Positions 10,781 through 23,800 of a stretch of DNA of 64,000 nt are shown here, one piece after another; position 1 is the first letter of the stretch; each line of letters begins with the position of its first letter. Source of the DNA: Rhabditoides inermis (lineage: Eukaryota; Nematoda; Chromadorea; Rhabditida; Rhabditidae). Both the position numbers and the translations under genes were made by a program. A model generated the notes under the pieces. That model had not been told where the DNA came from. It was given only the letters and a program-made list of their open reading frames with translations, and made no database searches. The DNA is taken from assembly GCA_963966185.1 (NCBI GenBank), contig CAWZYM010000122.1, positions 157,001 through 221,000 on the forward strand, read 5' to 3'.

Positions 10781-13700
10781 ATGGAGATCCACCGGCAGCA
10801 GGGCTCGGCGGACTTCGGCCGGCTGCCGCTCACCGCGCACCTCGACTGCGACGAGTACACCCCGCTCGCAAACGTGCAGCTGGGTGAGTGTTCTCTCCCT
10901 ATCTATCTCTATCTCTATCTCCCTCTCTCTCCCTATCAAAGATTTGAACTTTCAGGAAATGCCCCGACGTCTCCAGAGTATGCCGCGCCGCAGCCGAGTT
11001 TCAATCCAGTCAAGGTGAGGAGGAGTTGGAGCAGATGAAAAAGTGGAGCAGGAAACGGATGAGTGGAGGGTGTTGCTCTATTCGATTAGAGGAGAGAGGT
11101 GTGGCGGACGCAGTGGTGTGACAAAGAGAGTTTGCCGCGACGAGTGAGTGAATAGGAGTGCGCGCTCGTTCATTGGCTGATTCGGTTACGGCGAGCCGTG
11201 TTCTCTTTCTCTCATCTGCTTGGTAGTTTCCCATTCCTGGTGTCCTGTTGTGCACTCCCTAAATCGTACGCGTTCTAAAACATTTCTATATCTCGAGCTT
11301 CTCACTCGAATCTCGCGGTCTCCCACTAGCGCATATTTTTTCATTTACATCTCTTCTACAATGAGCTGTTATTGAAAAATCGCGGGCTATGGAGTCGTGT
11401 CACAGTCTGTCTAAGTGTATGTAATCGGAGGCTACCCTCACAACTCCATCCCCCCTCCTCTCCAGCTCGAGCAGGTGTGCCCCGGCTGCGAGCAGCCAAT
11501 CGACGAGCACCACGCATCCACACTGCTCTGTGTCGATGGTGAGTCCGGATTCAGACATGTGACGTCACTGTTCCTGTTCCCATCATTTCCCGACAAGATT
11601 GTGTATGTGCTCAGCCATCATACCAAATCTCTATGTCGGAATAATCCACTTGAGCGCGGAAGAGCGAGTGTTTTTGGACAGCCGGTAGGCGGTAGGTAAC
11701 TCCAAATTCCAAATAAAGTAGTGTCGTAGTGTGTTGCAGTCCGCGCTCTTGACTATCTGTGTATCTGTCTGAACGAGTGCACTTGCAGGCCGGGCGTACC
11801 ACGTGCCCTGTCTCCGCTGCGCCTCCTGTTCCCTGTCCCTGGAACACGCGGCGAGCTGCTTCCAGAAGGAGGGCGGCATGTACTGCCGCGCATGCTACAC
11901 GCGGTCAGTCCGAAACAGTACTTTTCGCATACCAGTAATCCGTAAACAAGTAATTTCCTACTTTGAGTTTTCGCTATTCTCACTGTGACCTATAAACGCG
12001 GTGAGTCGCTCGCCGTACCCACAGTTCCACAGTACGTTTTTTCCGGTCTTATTGTTCCTCGTTTCGTAATTCAGGGTGTACGCGGTTTTTTTTTTCGCTA
12101 TTCACAAAATCTTTGGCATTGTCGTTTGCCATACCCGCAATCCTAAGATGTGGGTGTGAAACGTATCCTCTTTCTCACTCCCACTAGTCTCCGTCGAGTA
12201 TGAAACGTATCGTCTCCCCTCCCTTCCTCCTCCCTTCTTTCCCCAGGGGAAGACACATGTCTGATTGCATCACACCGTATCCCCTCCCCCCTTCTGACCC
12301 CATGTTTTGTGCTGCAATTGCCAGCTATCGCTTCCCTTCTCTACATGGTGATTAGGATTAGTGGGGGGATTAGGGAAAGCTGGCGTGTAAGGTACAAGCA
12401 GGTTCCACCCTGCTGATTTGCTGGATTGTTACCATGGTTGTTATTGTTAATGTTTTATTTACTATTCGAAACAGCAAGGCAACCATAATAATTGTTCATA
12501 CAGCCGAAAAAAGACGAAAAGAAGACAGAATATTGCACTATAACTGACTAAATTTTTGGCGAAGAACGTTTACGTTTTGAGGCGTTCGGAAAACACTTGA
12601 CTCGTTAGAAGATCAAATATCGCACCCGTCTGTCAGGCGACAAGTGCCGCTAATTCACTCTCCATGCAACATCCTCTCGCTAATCCACCGTCTGTCACTT
12701 CCCCTCTCTCGCGCGCCTCCCACCACCTGCCGCTCTCGATTCCGCGTGCTGTCTAGGCTGCTCTCTCTTGTCTGGTTGAAGAGAGGGCGGTCAGATCAGA
12801 TGTTGATTGGATAATCAGAAGATGTGCCGCCATCTCCGACACAACACGTGTTTGGTTGGTGGGAGGGGGGGGGGAGAGGATCAACTCAAGTGGCTTCACA
12901 CTGAGAACTGAGAGGGGATCGGGAGATCTGTGTATATTATATATTATAAATCCTTAATTATTCACAATGGAGTAAATTACTGGCTCAATAGGTAGACAAT
13001 GTAAACAGTAGCTGTTACAAAGTTTGAGTTAATCGGTTTTCGTCTGTGTCAGATACGCTTGACTTCTTTTTGTTGAGACCATTTGTTTGTGCGCTCCGAA
13101 CAGTCAAGCCGAAAGGAAAGCTACGTTTCAGCAAGACAATTTATCTAAAATACCGGTATACAATTAATCATCTGTGATCCGATTCTATTCCTTTGAACAT
13201 TTGAAACCCTCATTACTCACTGTTTCTGTTACGTTTTTTCTGCATCGGTTTTCCCCAGTACCCAACGCATGAATCCGAAGTTTTCCTGGTTGAGAATAAG
13301 ACGTGTAGACGCGTACAAAAGCTACAAAAGAATGTACAAAACACAGCTCGATACCAATCTATTACAGAGAGTTCCGTATCAGGTGGTGTTGAAAAAAGAA
13401 GAAATGAACGGATGAACCATGTCCACTTGCTTGTGTTGCAGTGAGTTCGGCACGAAGTGCGTGGGGTGCGAGCGGGTGATCCAGTCGACCGACTGGGTGA
13501 GGAGGGCGCGGAGCTACGTATTCCATCTAGCCTGCTTCGCCTGCGATCAGGTGGGTGGGGGGAGAAGGTGGAGGGATGTGTCTGCTCCACATCGTGGTAG
13601 ACAATATCGCTTTCAGCCATCTGCAGAAAAGTTTTATAGGCAAGGCAATTGTCCAGTAGATTAGTGTTTGATCAGTTATGAGTGTTCCAGTCTCGAGTGG

Positions 13701-14114
13701 AGATATAAAGAGAGAGAGAAATATTTTCTTGCAGTACAAGCTGTACTGCAAAATGTGCACTGTATGAGTATGATTGCTGATTAGTTTTACTTTTCCATCT
13801 GGAACATTGCAGTGCAAGCGTCAGCTGTCTACGGGGGAAGAGTTCGCCCTGCAGGAGAACCGGCTGCTCTGCAAGCAGCACTATGTGGAGCTGGTCGAAG
13901 GAGACAATGGTTTGCTTACCTCATGTTTGTCCTTTTATCTAGTTTACACAAATATCGGTATTTATGGTTTATCTTGAAATATGATAATTTGAAAAAAAAT
14001 ATGTCAAGGAAGATGTCATTGATTGCAGGGTCGTCAAAGACAAAGTCGAAGCGAGTCCGGACCACGTTCGCCGAGGAGCAGCTCAATGTGTTGCAGGTGG
14101 GATCTCTCTCTCTC

Positions 14115-14153
<39 letters not shown>

Positions 14154-14567
14154 TGTCCCACTGTAGAGTTTCATCGAGGCGCAATTACGATTCCACGGTT
14201 GCTTGTCTTTCCACTTTCTTGATTGCGGCCTATTAATGAGGTCATCAGCCGCTCCCTCCGGGGTTACCGTAGACTACCAGTGGGACTCAGTGGGTGTGGT
14301 CGCAATGGGAGGAGCTAATTGCCTTTTTCAGCAACACTTCCAAATCGACAGCAATCCGGACGGGGCAGATCTGGAGCGCATCGCCAACATCACCGGTCTC
14401 AGCAAGCGAGTCACGCAAGTCTGGTTCCAGGTGAGTGGGCGGGGCTTAGTGGGGCGGGGGCAATTCTGAATAAAAGTACGATTCCCTGTACTGCACTTGA
14501 TGAGTGAACTGAAGAGCAAGCGCAAGCTCAGACACTCGCTGAATAGGCGGCTAATTGTGCGTCATGC

Positions 14568-14619
<52 letters not shown>

Positions 14620-15463
14620 CGTGATAGCATAGAGTACACATATAGTCAAACCACGGGGGGTTGTTGGTTGGTCGTGTGTGTGGGCAATGAAATTTCGACC
14701 GACGGATATGAGTAAAATTGCGTTACTCTCTCTCTCTCTCTCTCACTTGTCCGATTTCCGGCTTGGCTCTGGGCAATCCAATTCCTCGCGGCTCGAGAAA
14801 ATGCACGCGCCGTTTTCTGTTTCGGAGATATGATATAATATAATAACGGTTTATCCAGTGTAGACAATACACAAACACAAAATACAAACTTGGGGTGGAC
14901 GCGGAATGTACAAAGTGTTTTGTCCCCGGATGGGTCCTTGGAGGGTATTGCTCTCTATAGCAAAGCTTCATCCGGTGGTTAGCGTCTCACGAGAATCTTC
15001 TTCATTCTTCCATGTAAAATATGCGGCTTTGATATGAGAGCCTTGATACAGAAAATATTAGACTATTTGAAAGTAATGAAGTAATCAACAATTAGAGAAA
15101 ACATGTTTTTTCAGAACTCGCGGGCTCGTCAAAAGAAGTACCAAGGCAAGAAAGGCGTAAAGACGGTGAGTGTTTTCGGATTAGTTGAAATTTCTCAAAA
15201 TTTGTGTGATGAGTTGAGATTGACTAGAATTTTCTTTTGTTTGCAGGAGTCCGGTCGGTCGAGCGAAGATCGCACGTCTCCAGGCTGCAAGAGCCCGTCC
15301 GGATCCTCGTCGGACGGCATGATCTTCCCCACCAGTGTCACCACAAGGTAATCGCGGCGGGACCAGTTTCAAACGTTTGAATGCATGTTTTTTCAGCGCC
15401 GAAGACGCGATGATGTGCGACGGGCCGATCAGCATGGGACTGCAGTCGATCCACTACGACTAG
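10781..15463 (+). CDS. lim-4: LIM-homeodomain transcription factor, LIM-4 (LHX6/8-type)
   Basis: This is a nuclear DNA-binding regulator of neuronal identity. In C. elegans LIM-4 specifies AWB and other neurons. Eleven exons (10781-10883, 10956-11014, 11466-11538, 11789-11903, 13442-13550, 13813-13909, 14029-14096, 14332-14430, 15115-15165, 15247-15347, 15397-15463) give 313 residues with every phase consistent. LIM domain 1 begins C-P-G-C-E-Q-P-I and LIM domain 2 begins [18 protein letters not shown]. The conserved link [16 protein letters not shown] precedes the homeodomain, which starts [14 protein letters not shown] and has helix 3 [16 protein letters not shown]. The tail P-T-S-V-T-T-S-A-E-D-A resembles the LIM-4 C-terminus. 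The 1.5-kb intron 11904-13441 and the 450-680-bp introns at 11015-11465 and 14431-15114 are the most likely sites of neuron-specific enhancers. A CT tract sits in the intron at 14565. Confidence 0.93.
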
Positions 15464-15789
15464 TCTGCGCTCTCTCATGACGACACACTCTCTCGTTCTT
15501 ATCTACGTTCTCTAGTCACTCCGATCTCTAACCATACCATACTAGTCACGTTGACCAAAGATCTCGCAATAACAATAACAATCTTGCAATATAGTCACTC
15601 AATCGCTCAATGAATGCTTGCTTTTCTCCTATATATTCTCGTTCGCTTGCCTATTACTCCCTAATAACAAGTACAGTGATGCACATGTTTGTCTCATTTG
15701 CATATTATACGCGTTGTATATATACTTACCCACCAAAACTCTACAAAACAACAAAACGCTCCACTATCTTCATCTCTCATATTGAGATT

Positions 15790-15795
15790 CAATAA
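15790..15795 (+). terminator. Polyadenylation signal AATAAA downstream of lim-4
   Basis: AATAAA lies 327 bp after the lim-4 stop in AT-rich sequence. No other gene lies between, so 15464-15800 is probably lim-4 3' UTR. Confidence 0.5.
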
Positions 15796-16038
15796 ATTTT
15801 GCTTAAAAAAATCAATTGCTTATATGTATGTGTTGAATTGAAAGTACATATATCCAGATTTACCAAAAACTTCAGGAAGTTAGAAAAATCTTCAGTGGGT
15901 GTTACTCGCAACAACATTTGTACAAAAAAGAAAAGCAACAAATCAGTAGGTCTGGGGGTTAACTTTATTCGGTGATACGATTGATCATGACTGTGGATTA
16001 CAATTACGAGAAGGTGATTAGGTGATAGGGAATTAGAA

Positions 16039-16303
16039 TTAGCGGCCGACACGATCGTCGTCTTCGAACGAAACCTAGATCAGAAGAGGTTAGTGAGAAG
16101 TGGAAACTATACATCTTTTCTACCTCGCGCTTTCCGGTAGGAGGGAAGGACAAAGCGGCCTGAAATGAAAAACGATAAGTAAATATGAAGAGAGGGAGAG
16201 AGAAAAAGAGAGAAAGAGAGAGAAAGAGAGAAAAAGAGAGAGGTTAACCAGGCTCTCTCACCGCAAGACCCAGGACAGCAACGAGAGCGACGAGAACCTT
16301 CAT
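16039..16303 (-). CDS. Small secreted-peptide precursor, copy 1
   Basis: Exons on the minus strand are 16303-16262, 16159-16124 and 16074-16039, all phase 0, giving 37 residues. Exon 1 is M-K-V-L-V-A-L-V-A-V-L-G-L-A, a lysine followed by a 12-residue hydrophobic run, which reads as a signal peptide. Exon 2 is A-A-L-S-F-P-P-T-G-K-R-E, containing Gly-Lys-Arg, the classic cleavage plus C-terminal amidation signal. Exon 3 is V-S-F-E-D-D-D-R-V-G-R followed by a stop, ending in Gly-Arg, another possible amide donor. This is too short for standard gene finders. Two paralogs follow at 25.2 and 32.2 kb, with the same introns and the same upstream TATAAG. A neuropeptide-like or other secreted-peptide role is inference from layout; no homolog is recognised. 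Confidence 0.72.
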
Positions 16304-16339
16304 GATTGGAACAATGTGTCTATTGCATTTCAGGAAGAG

Positions 16340-16347
16340 CTTATAAA
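16340..16347 (-). promoter_or_regulatory. TATA box of peptide gene copy 1
   Basis: TTTATAAG on the minus strand lies 37 bp upstream of the ATG and sits in a block conserved in all three peptide genes (TTTGGAAGACGGTTTATAAG in copies 1 and 2). The predicted leader is only about 10 bases. Confidence 0.6.
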
Positions 16348-16646
16348 CCGTCTTCCAAACAAGGAAGTCCTGTCGAACACCTCATATTCTGTCGTTGATA
16401 AACAACATTAATGACTGCAATCCTGTGCGGAATCAGCAATTGAGACACTTGGTATTCTATCTATGTCGTTTGCGCTGTTTGCGCCACGTCATCTTGACGT
16501 TTTCTTACTCCAGAAAACTCCATAAATGTATAATAAGCTCAGAATTTTTCGTTGAAAACATTATTGTGGATTTTGAACATACCGTATACTCAACGAAATG
16601 CACAGCCGATTTGTTTTGCCCTTCATATCTCTACTCCATTAATCTC

Positions 16647-16713
16647 GCATTGCCGTAGTGGTAACGCCCTCGTATAGCAAGCAGCGGTTCGCGGGTTCAA
16701 TTTTGGGTAACCA
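16647..16713 (+). tRNA. tRNA-like relic, copy A
   Basis: The segment has a D-arm-like GTAGTGGTAACGCC and a B-box-like GGTTCAA ending in TAACCA, but the two acceptor strands do not pair and the T stem is poor. It recurs at 25882. It is best read as a degenerate tRNA or tRNA-derived element, and it is not certain to be transcribed. Confidence 0.3.
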
Positions 16714-17875
16714 CTTTTTTTGTCAAATCAAAACATAATACAAAGGGTTATTCTCTTTCGAAAAGTACGTAAGTAAAGAGAAGAGGTTTGTCTGGATCTG
16801 ATTCAACAAAAGCACGCATAAAATCTCTTTGCAGCATTGCAGCTGACTAAAATATCAAAACAAACCTGCTCTTTCGAATCACTCTGAAATGTTGAAAAAT
16901 TTGAAAAGAATCTTAAACATTGAAAAATATATATTGTAAGGTGACTGTGAAAAAGGCCAGATTTTTATTATAGTTCACTACAGTCCAGGGAATATCAAGT
17001 TCCGCCATCACTCCGCTCGAGCGTCCCGCATTTGAAAATTGCGCGCGCGCGAAAGTTTGAATGTGAATTTATTCGCGTGCTCTCGCATGTCTATCGATTT
17101 TTTTCGCCTGAAGTTCTACTACAAAGAAACTAGCCATTCTACACTAGTTATCATGTAATATCGCTAGTGCATGTACCGTTAAAAGTTTGTTTATCAGCAG
17201 TTTAAAGTTATACAACTGTCGACCTAGCCAATAAGAGGACAGACCTAAGGCTCTCGAGTACAAACCGCTAGCTGCTTACAATTGGTCCATTAATTAATGC
17301 AATGATTTTGGATCAGATGACGTCACAGACTTCTGACCAGAGGCTCACGAAAGTCGTGATGGTGGTGGTCACTCCACCGTGACTAGCGGTACATCATTGG
17401 CCGCCGAGAGGATTGAAGTGGGCCGTCAAAGTCGGTCATTACCCAGACCTTCACTTCCGGGACCTCCGTGAGTTGTGGAAAGGTGACAGGGGCCAGTATA
17501 TCCACACTTTATCGTGCACAATAGAATCACAGACTGCCCGCAAAAAGCCAATTTATACCGAGACACAGCGTATGCAAATGAAAACTCGCGTGGTCAGCGA
17601 CCAAAGTTCGGCTGACGCAATATGATGCAACAATGAGGAGAACGGCATTCGTGTGACGAGGTTATATTGATTTGTTGAGTTATCTATTGTTGTCGTTGAG
17701 TTCATTTATTAATCGTTTGCTTTGTCTTACGGTGGTTGATGTGGTTGTCTGAAAAAGAATAGCTTATCTGTAATCTGCACTATTGCAAGGCGTCTCTCTC
17801 TCTCTCTCTCTCTCTCTCGACACGTTTGTCTCGGTGCGTCTCCATGTCTGTCTCTCTTCATCCCCTTTCTCACAG
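16714..17875. other. Unit spacer, no gene seen
   Basis: The spacer holds a stretch at 17410-17625 that is strongly conserved at 26845-27050 in copy B. The open frames there are short and change between copies. It also contains a run of GCGCGC near 17041. Confidence 0.4.
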
Positions 17876-18211
17876 GGCACTCGTCTTGCTGTGAGTGACT
17901 CGGAGTCGCTGCCTCTCACCCACCTGTCGCCCTCTCTCCTGAGGCGCCTCGCAGCTCTCCGCCATCTGGAGAGAATGGAGATCAGTGGACTGCCGCCTCG
18001 CCATTTCGGAACCACACGGATGATTCGTTTTTTCGAAAACGGAACATGTCATTACTTTTTGTCCGAAGTCGCATCCCGGTCGTCTCCAAAAATGCTATTC
18101 AAGAGAGCTCGCATGGTGAGAGATGATCTGAGTACAACATGTACGCTGATACACTGCAGTTCTCCTCCTCTTAGCCTCCGACAAAACGCGCGTCATCTGC
18201 GGGACGGGTGT

Positions 18212-18242
<31 letters not shown>

Positions 18243-19151
18243 AGGGAGAGAGAGAGAGAGAGAGGGAGAGAGGGAGAGAGGGAGAGAGAGAGAGAGGGAG
18301 AGAGGGAGAGAGAGAGAGAGATGGAGAGAGGGAGAGAGAGAGAGAGATGGAGAGAGGGAGAGAGAGAGAGAGAGATGGAGAGAGAGAGATAGAGAGGGAG
18401 AGAGGGAGAGAGGGAGAGAGGGAGAGAGGGAGAGAGGGAGAGAGGGAGAAGGAGAGAGGGAGAGAGGGAGAGAGGGAGAGAGGGAGAGAGGGAGAGAGGG
18501 AGAGAGGGAGAGAGGGAGAGAGGGAGAGAGGGAGAGAGGGAGAGAGGGAGAGAGGGAGAGAGGGAGAGAGGGAGAGAGGGAGAGAGGGAGAGAGGGAGAG
18601 AGGGAGAGAGGGAGAGAGGGAGAGAGGGAGAGAGGAAGAGAGGAAGAGAGGGAGAGAGGGAGAGAGGGAGAGAGGGGGGAGGGAGAGAGGAAGAGAGGGA
18701 GAGAAAGAGAGGAAGAGAGAGGGAGAGATAGAGGCTACTTCAGAATCCGATCACGGATGTGCCGGAGAAGTTCGCCCGCCAGTTGCTCAGGCTGCTTCCC
18801 TCGAAGGTTTGTTATACCGTAGTCGAGAGAGGCAAAGCATTGTCGTCAGTTCGAGGACAGCGACTCTCTCGCGCACCAACTCGTCGACGAGATACTCTGC
18901 CCTATTTCGAGTGTCCGATCGATCACGGGCAGATACCTGGATTCGGCCGAAAAGGTGCGTCTTTCCCCTTCTCTTTCTATTCTTTTTCGAATCCATTACA
19001 GACTCACACTGACTGGTGGTCATTTGCCGGGCATTCCGGGCATATGCGCTACCGCATTGAACTGGCTGATCGCTCCCTCAGTCACACCCAGCGCGAAGAA
19101 TGCGTACCCGAAGAGAGTCGGTGAGTGACTACTGTACTCTCTCTCTCTCAA

Positions 19152-19192
<41 letters not shown>

Positions 19193-20758
19193 CACTAGTT
19201 CGGCATGCTTTAAATTTGAGATGACTGGACTCTACAGTACTAATGCCAGATGGAATGTTACAGAGCAGGCAGTGGCCGCCGCTATCGACGCCCACCGTGC
19301 CTCCCTCACGACGTTCGAATTCAGTGGCGAGGCGGGTACCCAGTCTCACCTCTCCCCTTTCTTCCCTTCCTCCCCCGTCTTTCACTTGATCAGTGGTGTG
19401 GTTTAGAGGAAGCTCGGTAAGGCATACCACTGAAGCGGGAACCATCGACTGGTCCCGCCCATCCTCTTCACCAAGTCTTTGGCGCGTCAGCTGCAGACAC
19501 TGCCCCACCTCGATGTCGTAATTCTGACATACGCCTGCCTCGCCAGAGTAGGCCATCTCTCTTTCTTTCTTTCTTTCTTTCTTTCTCTCTCTCTCTATCA
19601 TCATTTCTCACAGGTTTCAGTGGCCAATTCTCAGCGAGTGATGCTCATTATTCATGGAGAGACCAAGGTGGGTGAGAAAGAGGGAGATATGAGGGGGAGA
19701 TAAAGAGTTTTTCCAGTTATTCGAACTCGCCGCCTTCCCCAACGCGCGGCACTCGGTGATCTTGGGAGACGAGGACCACTACCGATACGTACGTGTCTTT
19801 TATGTTTTCCTTCACCATCTCGTCATCATAATACAGAATCATCACTCGCGTGTTTTTGTGTGTTGCACAATTCACGAGTCACGTCACTCACTGCACTACC
19901 GTACTTACACACTTATACTACTCTACACTTACTACTACTTACACTTACACTACACACTTACACTACCGTACTCCCACTTACCGTACTCCTACTTACCGTA
20001 CTCCTACTTTCCAGGAGTACCTGGCTCGCAACCGCATTCGCTTTCTGGCTACAAAGTCACCTTAAACTACCACCAGCCGGGAGTGTTCAAGCATCGCCGG
20101 AGAGTGAGTGTTTTCCCCCTCTCTCTCTCTCTTTTTCTTTTTTTCTTCTTTCTTTCTCTCTCTGTTTCCTCCTTCTCGTTCCGTCATTCTACCTAATAAT
20201 TATTACAGTTCGCTGGGTGTGGAGTGGCTGTGCGCGTCGACGCAGCTCAACTGTGTCTTCTATGACGCTCTGCGTGAGTTGGATGGAGGAGGGAGGGAGG
20301 GAAGGAGGGGAGAGAGATAGTTTCAGCAGGGTGGACCGTCGGACCGGCGACGCAGACAGTCCTCGACAACGACTGGAAAAATCACAAGGTTCTTATTCTT
20401 CATATTCTTCTTTTTCTTTCTTTGTTCTAACCACCCACGCTGATTTTCAGTTCAACAAGCTCCTGTTTGCCGGAGTTCGAGTCGAGTGCATGACGAGGAC
20501 GACCTCAACGTCTACATGACACTGGCTGCGAGTGAGTCTCTCTCTTTCTTCTCTCTCTCTCTATCTCTATCTCTCTCTCTCCCCCCCTCTCTCTCTCGTA
20601 CTTCATTGTCTCATGTCTCCAGGGGTGAGGTGCACTCTCACCTCTTCTTCTCTCCGCGCTCGAGCCCCGATGACTTCAACCAGACCGCCCTGTTCGAGCA
20701 TCTTCTGTCTGTGACCGGAGCCTACGAAGCTGACCCCGATTCTGACTGGTTCGATTGA
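17876..20758 (+). pseudogene. Gene X, copy 1: uncharacterised multi-exon gene, probably inactivated
   Basis: I do not recognise the family. Exons recoverable by frame include 17876-18114 ([14 protein letters not shown], then [16 protein letters not shown]), [16 protein letters not shown] near 18760, [11 protein letters not shown] near 18870, L-A-R-Q-L-Q-T-L-P-H-L-D-V-V near 19480 and F-P-N-A-R-H-S-V-I-L-G-D-E near 19735. The last exon ends D-P-D-S-D-W-F-D. Regular Leu spacing suggests a leucine-rich-repeat-like or F-box-associated fold, but this is inference. Two lesions are seen by comparison with copy 2. One is an in-frame TAA at about 20063-20066, where copy 2 has CAA. The other is a 5-bp insertion (TCGAG) near 20480 that breaks V-R-V-H-D-E. 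The start exon is not identified. A GGGAGAGA minisatellite fills the intron at 18217-18735. Confidence 0.55.
18217..18735. repeat. GA-rich minisatellite, 8-bp unit GGGAGAGA
   Basis: A run of GGGAGAGA units with GA and ATGGAGAGA variants fills the second intron of gene X1. The orthologous array in X2 is longer. Confidence 0.95.
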
Positions 20759-20875
20759 TGTACTCTATGTTTCATAGCTTTTGCTGCGTATATGATTTAT
20801 TCGTGTCGTGTGACCTTGTTTAAGTGCATTATATGAGTGGGTGGATAAATTACTTTGAAAATAGTGATTTGTCGT

Positions 20876-20890
20876 TGAGTATGAAGTGGC
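20876..20890 (+). repeat. Left target-site duplication of the RTE insertion
   Basis: TGAGTATGAAGTGGC flanks the element on the left and recurs at 24090-24104. The uninterrupted site is present once at 31163-31177 in copy B, with one mismatch. Confidence 0.8.
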
Positions 20891-23800
20891 GGGGGTAGAA
20901 ATTGTCAACACTCACGTCCACGTCGTGCCCCCGGGAGTCTGCTTGCCTGTGCATACAGACTGCTAAGTTCAAGTGTTGACTACTTTCGAGTCAAGGAATT
21001 GTCACCCTTTGACAATACGACAGGCATTATGCCCAACATACCGACTATGCGATTATCGCAAAGAACCAGGACCCGCTACATGTCCTACAATGTCCGTTCT
21101 GCCAGAAGCTTTGCAGACCGGAGCCTGCTCTCGGAGGAGCTCGAGCGGCACGGAGTGGACGTGGCGATGCTGCAGGAGACCCGAATCGACCGGACGTGCT
21201 GCGATTCCTTGCGGTACAAGTACTACAGCGCACTGCCCACTTCCAGGGCGGTGTGCGGGGTGACTGTCGCCATCTCCACCTCCGCCAACGTCAACGTGCT
21301 CGCCATCAACCCTCTCTCGCCCCGACTCATCTACGTGGATGCAGAAGTACGAGGAAAGAAGACCCGCATCGTGTCGGCGCATGCGCCAACCGAGGATGCT
21401 GAGGAGGTGGAGAAGGACAAGTTCTTTGACGAGCTGGCCAAGATTGTGAGATCGGCCGGCAAGTCAGAGCTCGTCCTCGGACTTGACTCGAACAGCCGCG
21501 TGGCTGCCGACGCCAGTCCAGCAATGGGCAGGTGGAGGCGTGCTGCCGACTGCACAAGCGACAACGGTCAGCGGATAGTGGATCTGCTGGAGAGTTACGA
21601 CCTTATCGTCGCGTCGGCCTGGAAGCGCAACCGTCCCTGGCAGCGCGCAACCTGGAGGAAGAACTGCATCGGGAGGCCGCACCAGATCGACTACCTGCTC
21701 GTCAAGAAGAACCAGGCCGGCGCCGTCCTCTCCAGCAAGAGCCTGCCGGACTTCAAATACGACTCGGATCACATCCCCGTGGTTCTTGTCGTGAGTGGAT
21801 CCGGAACGCGCCGTCGCTCGTTCTACCAGAAAAGACCGCCCCGCCTCGACTCTCGCCTGCTGATCACGGATGGTGACGTGCGCGCGGACTACCGAGGGAT
21901 AGTGGACAAGAATCTGCAGGAGAGGCAGAAGAAAGGAGAAACAGATGCTGACTCGTGGACGGCTGCAGTCCAGCAGGCAGCCAAGGAGGCGATTCCAACT
22001 CTGAAGGTGGAGAAGAAGCACGATGGAGCGTCAGTGAAGGAATCCTTGTGCTACGCGAGCATGCTGCTGGCGAAGCAGAGAGGAAAGCTGAAGGCCTACC
22101 GTCAACTCAAGGCGGAGCTGCGGAGGATTCGGAAGGAGCAGTGGGAGGAGGAATGGATGAGGAGGAGCAAGGAGTTTGAGGACGCTTGGGAAAGGCAGGA
22201 TGCCCGCACGGCATTCTCCCTGCTGAAGCGGTACAGCGGGAAGTGGAGCAGGACGACGCCCGTCATCTCCGACGGCGTGTCACTCGTCACCGGGGAAGCA
22301 GCGTGCGCGGTGTGGGCTGGTCACTTCGACCGCCTACTCAACCAGCCGTGCCCGTCTGCTCCCGCCCTGCCACATACCGCCCGTTCTGACTACAACTGCA
22401 GGACGGAGCCGCCAACCATGGAGGAGCTGCTTGTGTGCATGAAGAAGCTGAAAAATGGGAAGGCTGCCGGAGACGACGACCTCACTCCGGAGATGATGAA
22501 GACTCTGCCCGCCTTTGGGATCCGTGAGCTGCATCGGCTGATCGTCAACATCTGGGAGAGGAAGGAGGTGCCTGACTCGTGGAGAAACGCCATCATCGTC
22601 CCGTTGCTGAAGAAGGGCAGTTCCACCGACCCAGCCAACTACCGTGGTATCTCATTGATCCGCGTGTGCTACAAGCTGGTGGAGCGTCTGCTGCTACTTC
22701 GCATTGTGGAGCACCGCGAGAAGACCGCCCGAGACGAGCAGCACGGATTCCGCCCAGGAAGGTCTACCATCGACGCCGTCTTCTCTCTGAGACGGATCGT
22801 CGAGCTGCGTGCCCGATTCAAGAAGCCGACTAACATCATCTTTGTCGACTTCCGGGCAGCATTCGACAGTCCCGATCGAGACCGCCTCTTCGATGCGGTG
22901 CGCGCCGACGGAGTACCAGCCCCGCTAGTCGACCTTCTACGAGACCTGTACAGCCGTACTACTGCCGCTGTCCGCACTCCCTGCGGAATCACGCAGCAGT
23001 TCGCCGTCCGGACTGGAGTGCGCCAAGGATCCGTCTGCGGCTCGCTCCTGTTCAACTATGTCATCGACGACGTGATGCGACGTGTTGTGGAGGAGTGTGG
23101 AGGAGGAGTGGAGCTGCACCCGACAGGACGGAAAGTCACCGACCTCGACTACGCGGATGACATTGCTCTGCTTGGAGAAGACCCTGTTAACCTGCAGAAA
23201 GCTGTCGATCGTCTCAGTCTCCTCGCCGCCTCGTACGGTCTGACCCTCAGGCCGGACAAGTGCGAGTCGATGACCATCCCGCGAGGAGTAAAGGAGGAGT
23301 TCACTGTCAATGGAGAGAAGATCGCGCAGACCACCAACTTCCGCTACCTCGGTTCGTGGATTAGCAATTAGCAGCGACGCCGACCTTACCAAGGATGTGG
23401 AGGCGCGAATCGCCCAAGCCTGCTCCGCGTTCAATTCGCTGGAAAAGGTTTTGTGGAGATCGAGCGTCGCCAATCACATCAAGCTGCGGATCTACCTCAC
23501 CGCCATCCGACCTGCGATGCTCTACGGATCCGGTACTTGGGCTCTCAATAAGAAGCTCGAGGAGAAGCTGGATACGGCGGAACGCAAATTTTTGCGCCGG
23601 ATGTTAGGCTACTTCTACCCAAACCGTCGCCACAACTCGCAGTTGTATCGGGATGTAAACAACATCTACTCCCGTCTCCTGCGCAAAAAGTCCAAGCTGC
23701 CCACCCCCTCGCGGCAAGTGGCGGCAACGAGAGTTCGTCTCTTGGGACACGTGCTGCGACGAGAAGACCATCGGATTGTGAAGCAAGCTGCGCTCACACT

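Noticed and set aside
17783..19012. Long open frame rich in G-R-E-R-E running through the GA minisatellite of X1
   Set aside because: A period-8 purine repeat lacks stops in several frames. The real coding reads in other frames with splice sites on both sides.
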